Assembly (NCBI GenBank): GCA_014706295.1
Contig: JACSVZ010000007.1
Span: 6,105,699-6,169,698 of the forward strand
Direction: 5' to 3'
Length of the DNA: 64,000 nucleotides
Source: Lycocorax pyrrhopterus obiensis
Taxonomy: Eukaryota > Chordata > Aves > Passeriformes > Paradisaeidae
Shown: positions 61,771-64,000 of the stretch, one piece after another
Position numbering within the stretch: the stretch's first letter is position 1
Layout of the letters: each line of letters opens with the position of its first letter
Program-made: the position numbers and the translations under genes
The notes under the pieces: generated by a model
The model's input: only the letters and a program-made list of their open reading frames with translations
What the model was told of the DNA's origin: nothing
The model's database searches: none

Positions 61771-64000
61771 CTCTCTCTAACTGTTGTTTTGAGCACTTTG
61801 GTACAATATCACTGTACAGTTTTATACAAATGGGAAATGAAATGCTGCTCTGTCGTTTCCTTTAGTACTCTAAAACACTTCACTCTTATTGCAACTCACT
61901 GGGCTTTCAAGGACTATAATGGAACTTAGAGCTTATTGGTGTGGTTCAAATAAGCTGTTTGCTCTTCCATAACCTGGGGACTTCTGCTGCTGGCTATATA
62001 CTGCAGAAATAAATGGCAATTTCTCTTCATTATTATTCATAGGGTCATAATACTCAAGATTAATGTGTGCTGTGATGGCTTAGTCATTAAAATATTCACA
62101 AATCTGGACGGTTTCGTAATTTTTAACATGCACAATTTGTCAAAAAAAAATTCTACTAGAAAATTTCTCCTAGGTTATTCTTTATTCATTCTCCATCATT
62201 CATTTTGCTATTAAAACCTTTCATTTTGCAAATGACAGAACACACACAGTATTTGCCAAAAGTGACTATAGTCATTTTCTCTTACTAGATGAGAAGTTAA
62301 ATTCTTCAATTACTGCATGAACTTCTATTTTGCATACCATAAAAAAAGCCAGGATAAACACTTGCAAAACATTAATTAACAACTCCATTCACTTTGTGAA
62401 GGATCCCACAAGAAAAAGAAAGTCTAAATGTATCATATTAATTGTTTTCTTGGAATAAATAATCTGATTTTAGGATTTAACACACCCGGAGAAGAAGCAG
62501 AAAAACTGGGTGGGTGGAAATAAGCATTATGGCTTTGGCTGCAGTCACAGGAGCTTTACTCCTACAAAACACAACTGCTCACTGTGAAGGACCTCACAGG
62601 CCTGATGGTCATTGGAATGTGCAGTATCAGTGTCTACCCCCAAAATTTCTTTCCCACTGGTCTTATCACCAGCTTTCCCTTTTAGCTAACAAGACACAAG
62701 CATGCCTCAAATGCCAAATGGCTTTTAGAAGATTTCATGTTACTTTGCTCCAGCTACTTTTCCTGACCTGCAAATGTATCACTCTCAATGATTCTTCCTA
62801 ACAGGATAAAATAGAGCCATTAAAGGCCATCTCCATACACAGAGTACTTGAAAGTCTGGCATGGTATCTTTAGAACTGCTGTCCTCTCTTCTATTATATT
62901 ATTATGGATGGATTTTTTCCCCCAGTTTATAGTATTTTACACCTCGTATTAGAAAACCAAAAGCATCCAGTAATTTGGCACATTTTATCAGTTCTATGAA
63001 GTGAGTATTGCAAGAGAATGTGGTAATAACCAAAAAGAACCAAGAATGAGGCATGGGAACCTGGGTGAATCTTATTACAGTCGAGTATATGCAGACATGA
63101 AAAATTCTTTTTTCTACTGCACTTTGTGTCCATGTCACTTGTGAAGCAGAAGCTTTCGTTTCCACGAGAGCAACAGCATCATTCTTTTTCAGTAGATACT
63201 ACTGCAGGATGTCAGGGAAAAACGCAAGCCCTTGAACATACGACTCTTCTCAACTCTGTCTTTAAAAATCACTGCTCATTCAGCCAGCTGTCTGATTAGT
63301 AAAGGCTTTTTTGTCACTTACAAACTGTAGCAGAATATTATGTGTCAGCTCAGTTGTCAAAGAAATTCACATTAATGCAGACTAAGTATATTAGAGGTCT
63401 GGTGTGCAACCAGTAATAAATTCTTCTTAGATCAAGTTCACATACAATTTTTATTGTAATTAATCAACTATCTAAGTATGAAGTGACCTTACCTGAATTA
63501 CAAACAAGATATTCTGCTTACATAACTTTTCTTCTTAATAAGCAAAACTTTCTTTTTACAAAACAAAAAAAGGGGTAATTTACTATGTTTTGGGTACTTT
63601 TTTGTATTATTTAATGTCCGTGAACAATTTGCTTTAAGTTTTGTTGGGTTTTTTTTTTTGCTTAAAGCTTTAGTATTGTGATCTTATCAATAAACTATTA
63701 TGTCAATCTTATGTCAGTTTTGAATTGTATCACAAATTCTAGCGATTACTGCTAGAAAAATATTCTGCATAAACAAATCTCTTACTGCTTTTGCACTTTT
63801 TGTTGTGAGTATTTTGTATGGCCATTTAGTAATCCTGATTTCATATTGAAATTGTGCTGTGGAATTTATGTAGATTTAAACTAATTGACAAGTACCTTGG
63901 TGAAGTCCTAGGATTACATTTCATTGATCTGGTTAATTTATGAGACTTAGTTAATATGAAGCAATACCTGGAAAAAACATGAGACAAATTTGTAACCGAA
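61771..64000 (+). other. SYT9: SYT9 intron 1, distal part of window, no exon seen
   Basis: AT-rich sequence to the window end. The 95-codon frame at 62514-62801 and the short minus-strand frames near 62900-63165 match nothing recognised. SYT9 intron 1 appears to continue past the window. Confidence 0.55.

Noticed and set aside
1..64000. CRISPR arrays, tRNA or rRNA genes, bacterial or phage systems
   Set aside because: No regularly spaced repeats, no tRNA B-box with a matching cloverleaf, no rRNA sequence and no operon-like coding were seen; the DNA is vertebrate in character.

Overview
The window looks like a stretch of bird nuclear DNA. It is AT-rich and has no bacterial-style gene packing. 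It carries several 5'-truncated CR1 retroposons with the avian 3' end (a 'GGTCCCTTCCAACC'-type block followed by ATTCTATGATT-like repeats), two copies of a short retroviral solo LTR, and one dense CpG island. The species cannot be named from the sequence.

Only one gene is supported. At 39235-39382 on the + strand, inside a CpG island at about 38.5-39.9 kb, lies the first coding exon of a synaptotagmin, best matched to SYT9. It encodes 49 residues of the short luminal N-terminus, with three spaced cysteines, and ends at a GT donor in phase 1. No second exon encoding the transmembrane segment was seen, so the remaining ~24.6 kb is read as the first part of a long intron 1. The first ~38 kb is then 5' flanking or intergenic DNA.

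Layout: 1-36.6 kb is gene-poor flank with CR1 pieces at about 6.4, 9.3-9.8, 12.1 and 15.6-16.6 kb. The last of these still shows decayed reverse-transcriptase coding sequence. A solo LTR sits at 36622-36986, then the CpG-island promoter and exon 1 (38.5-39.9 kb), then a second solo LTR of the same family at 42135-42501. Long intronic sequence follows, with CR1 pieces at 56.2-56.6, 59.7 and 61.3-61.8 kb. Both LTRs point to the minus strand, antisense to SYT9. Each has its own 6-bp target duplication, so they are separate insertions and not the two ends of one provirus.

No previously undescribed system was found. The points most worth a second look are the LTR pair bracketing the promoter, an upstream ATG that overlaps the SYT9 start in another frame, a G-quadruplex-type G-rich tract just inside intron 1, and a REST half-site upstream of exon 1. 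Nearly all other open reading frames are short, or are stop-free only because of high GC, and are not supported as genes.
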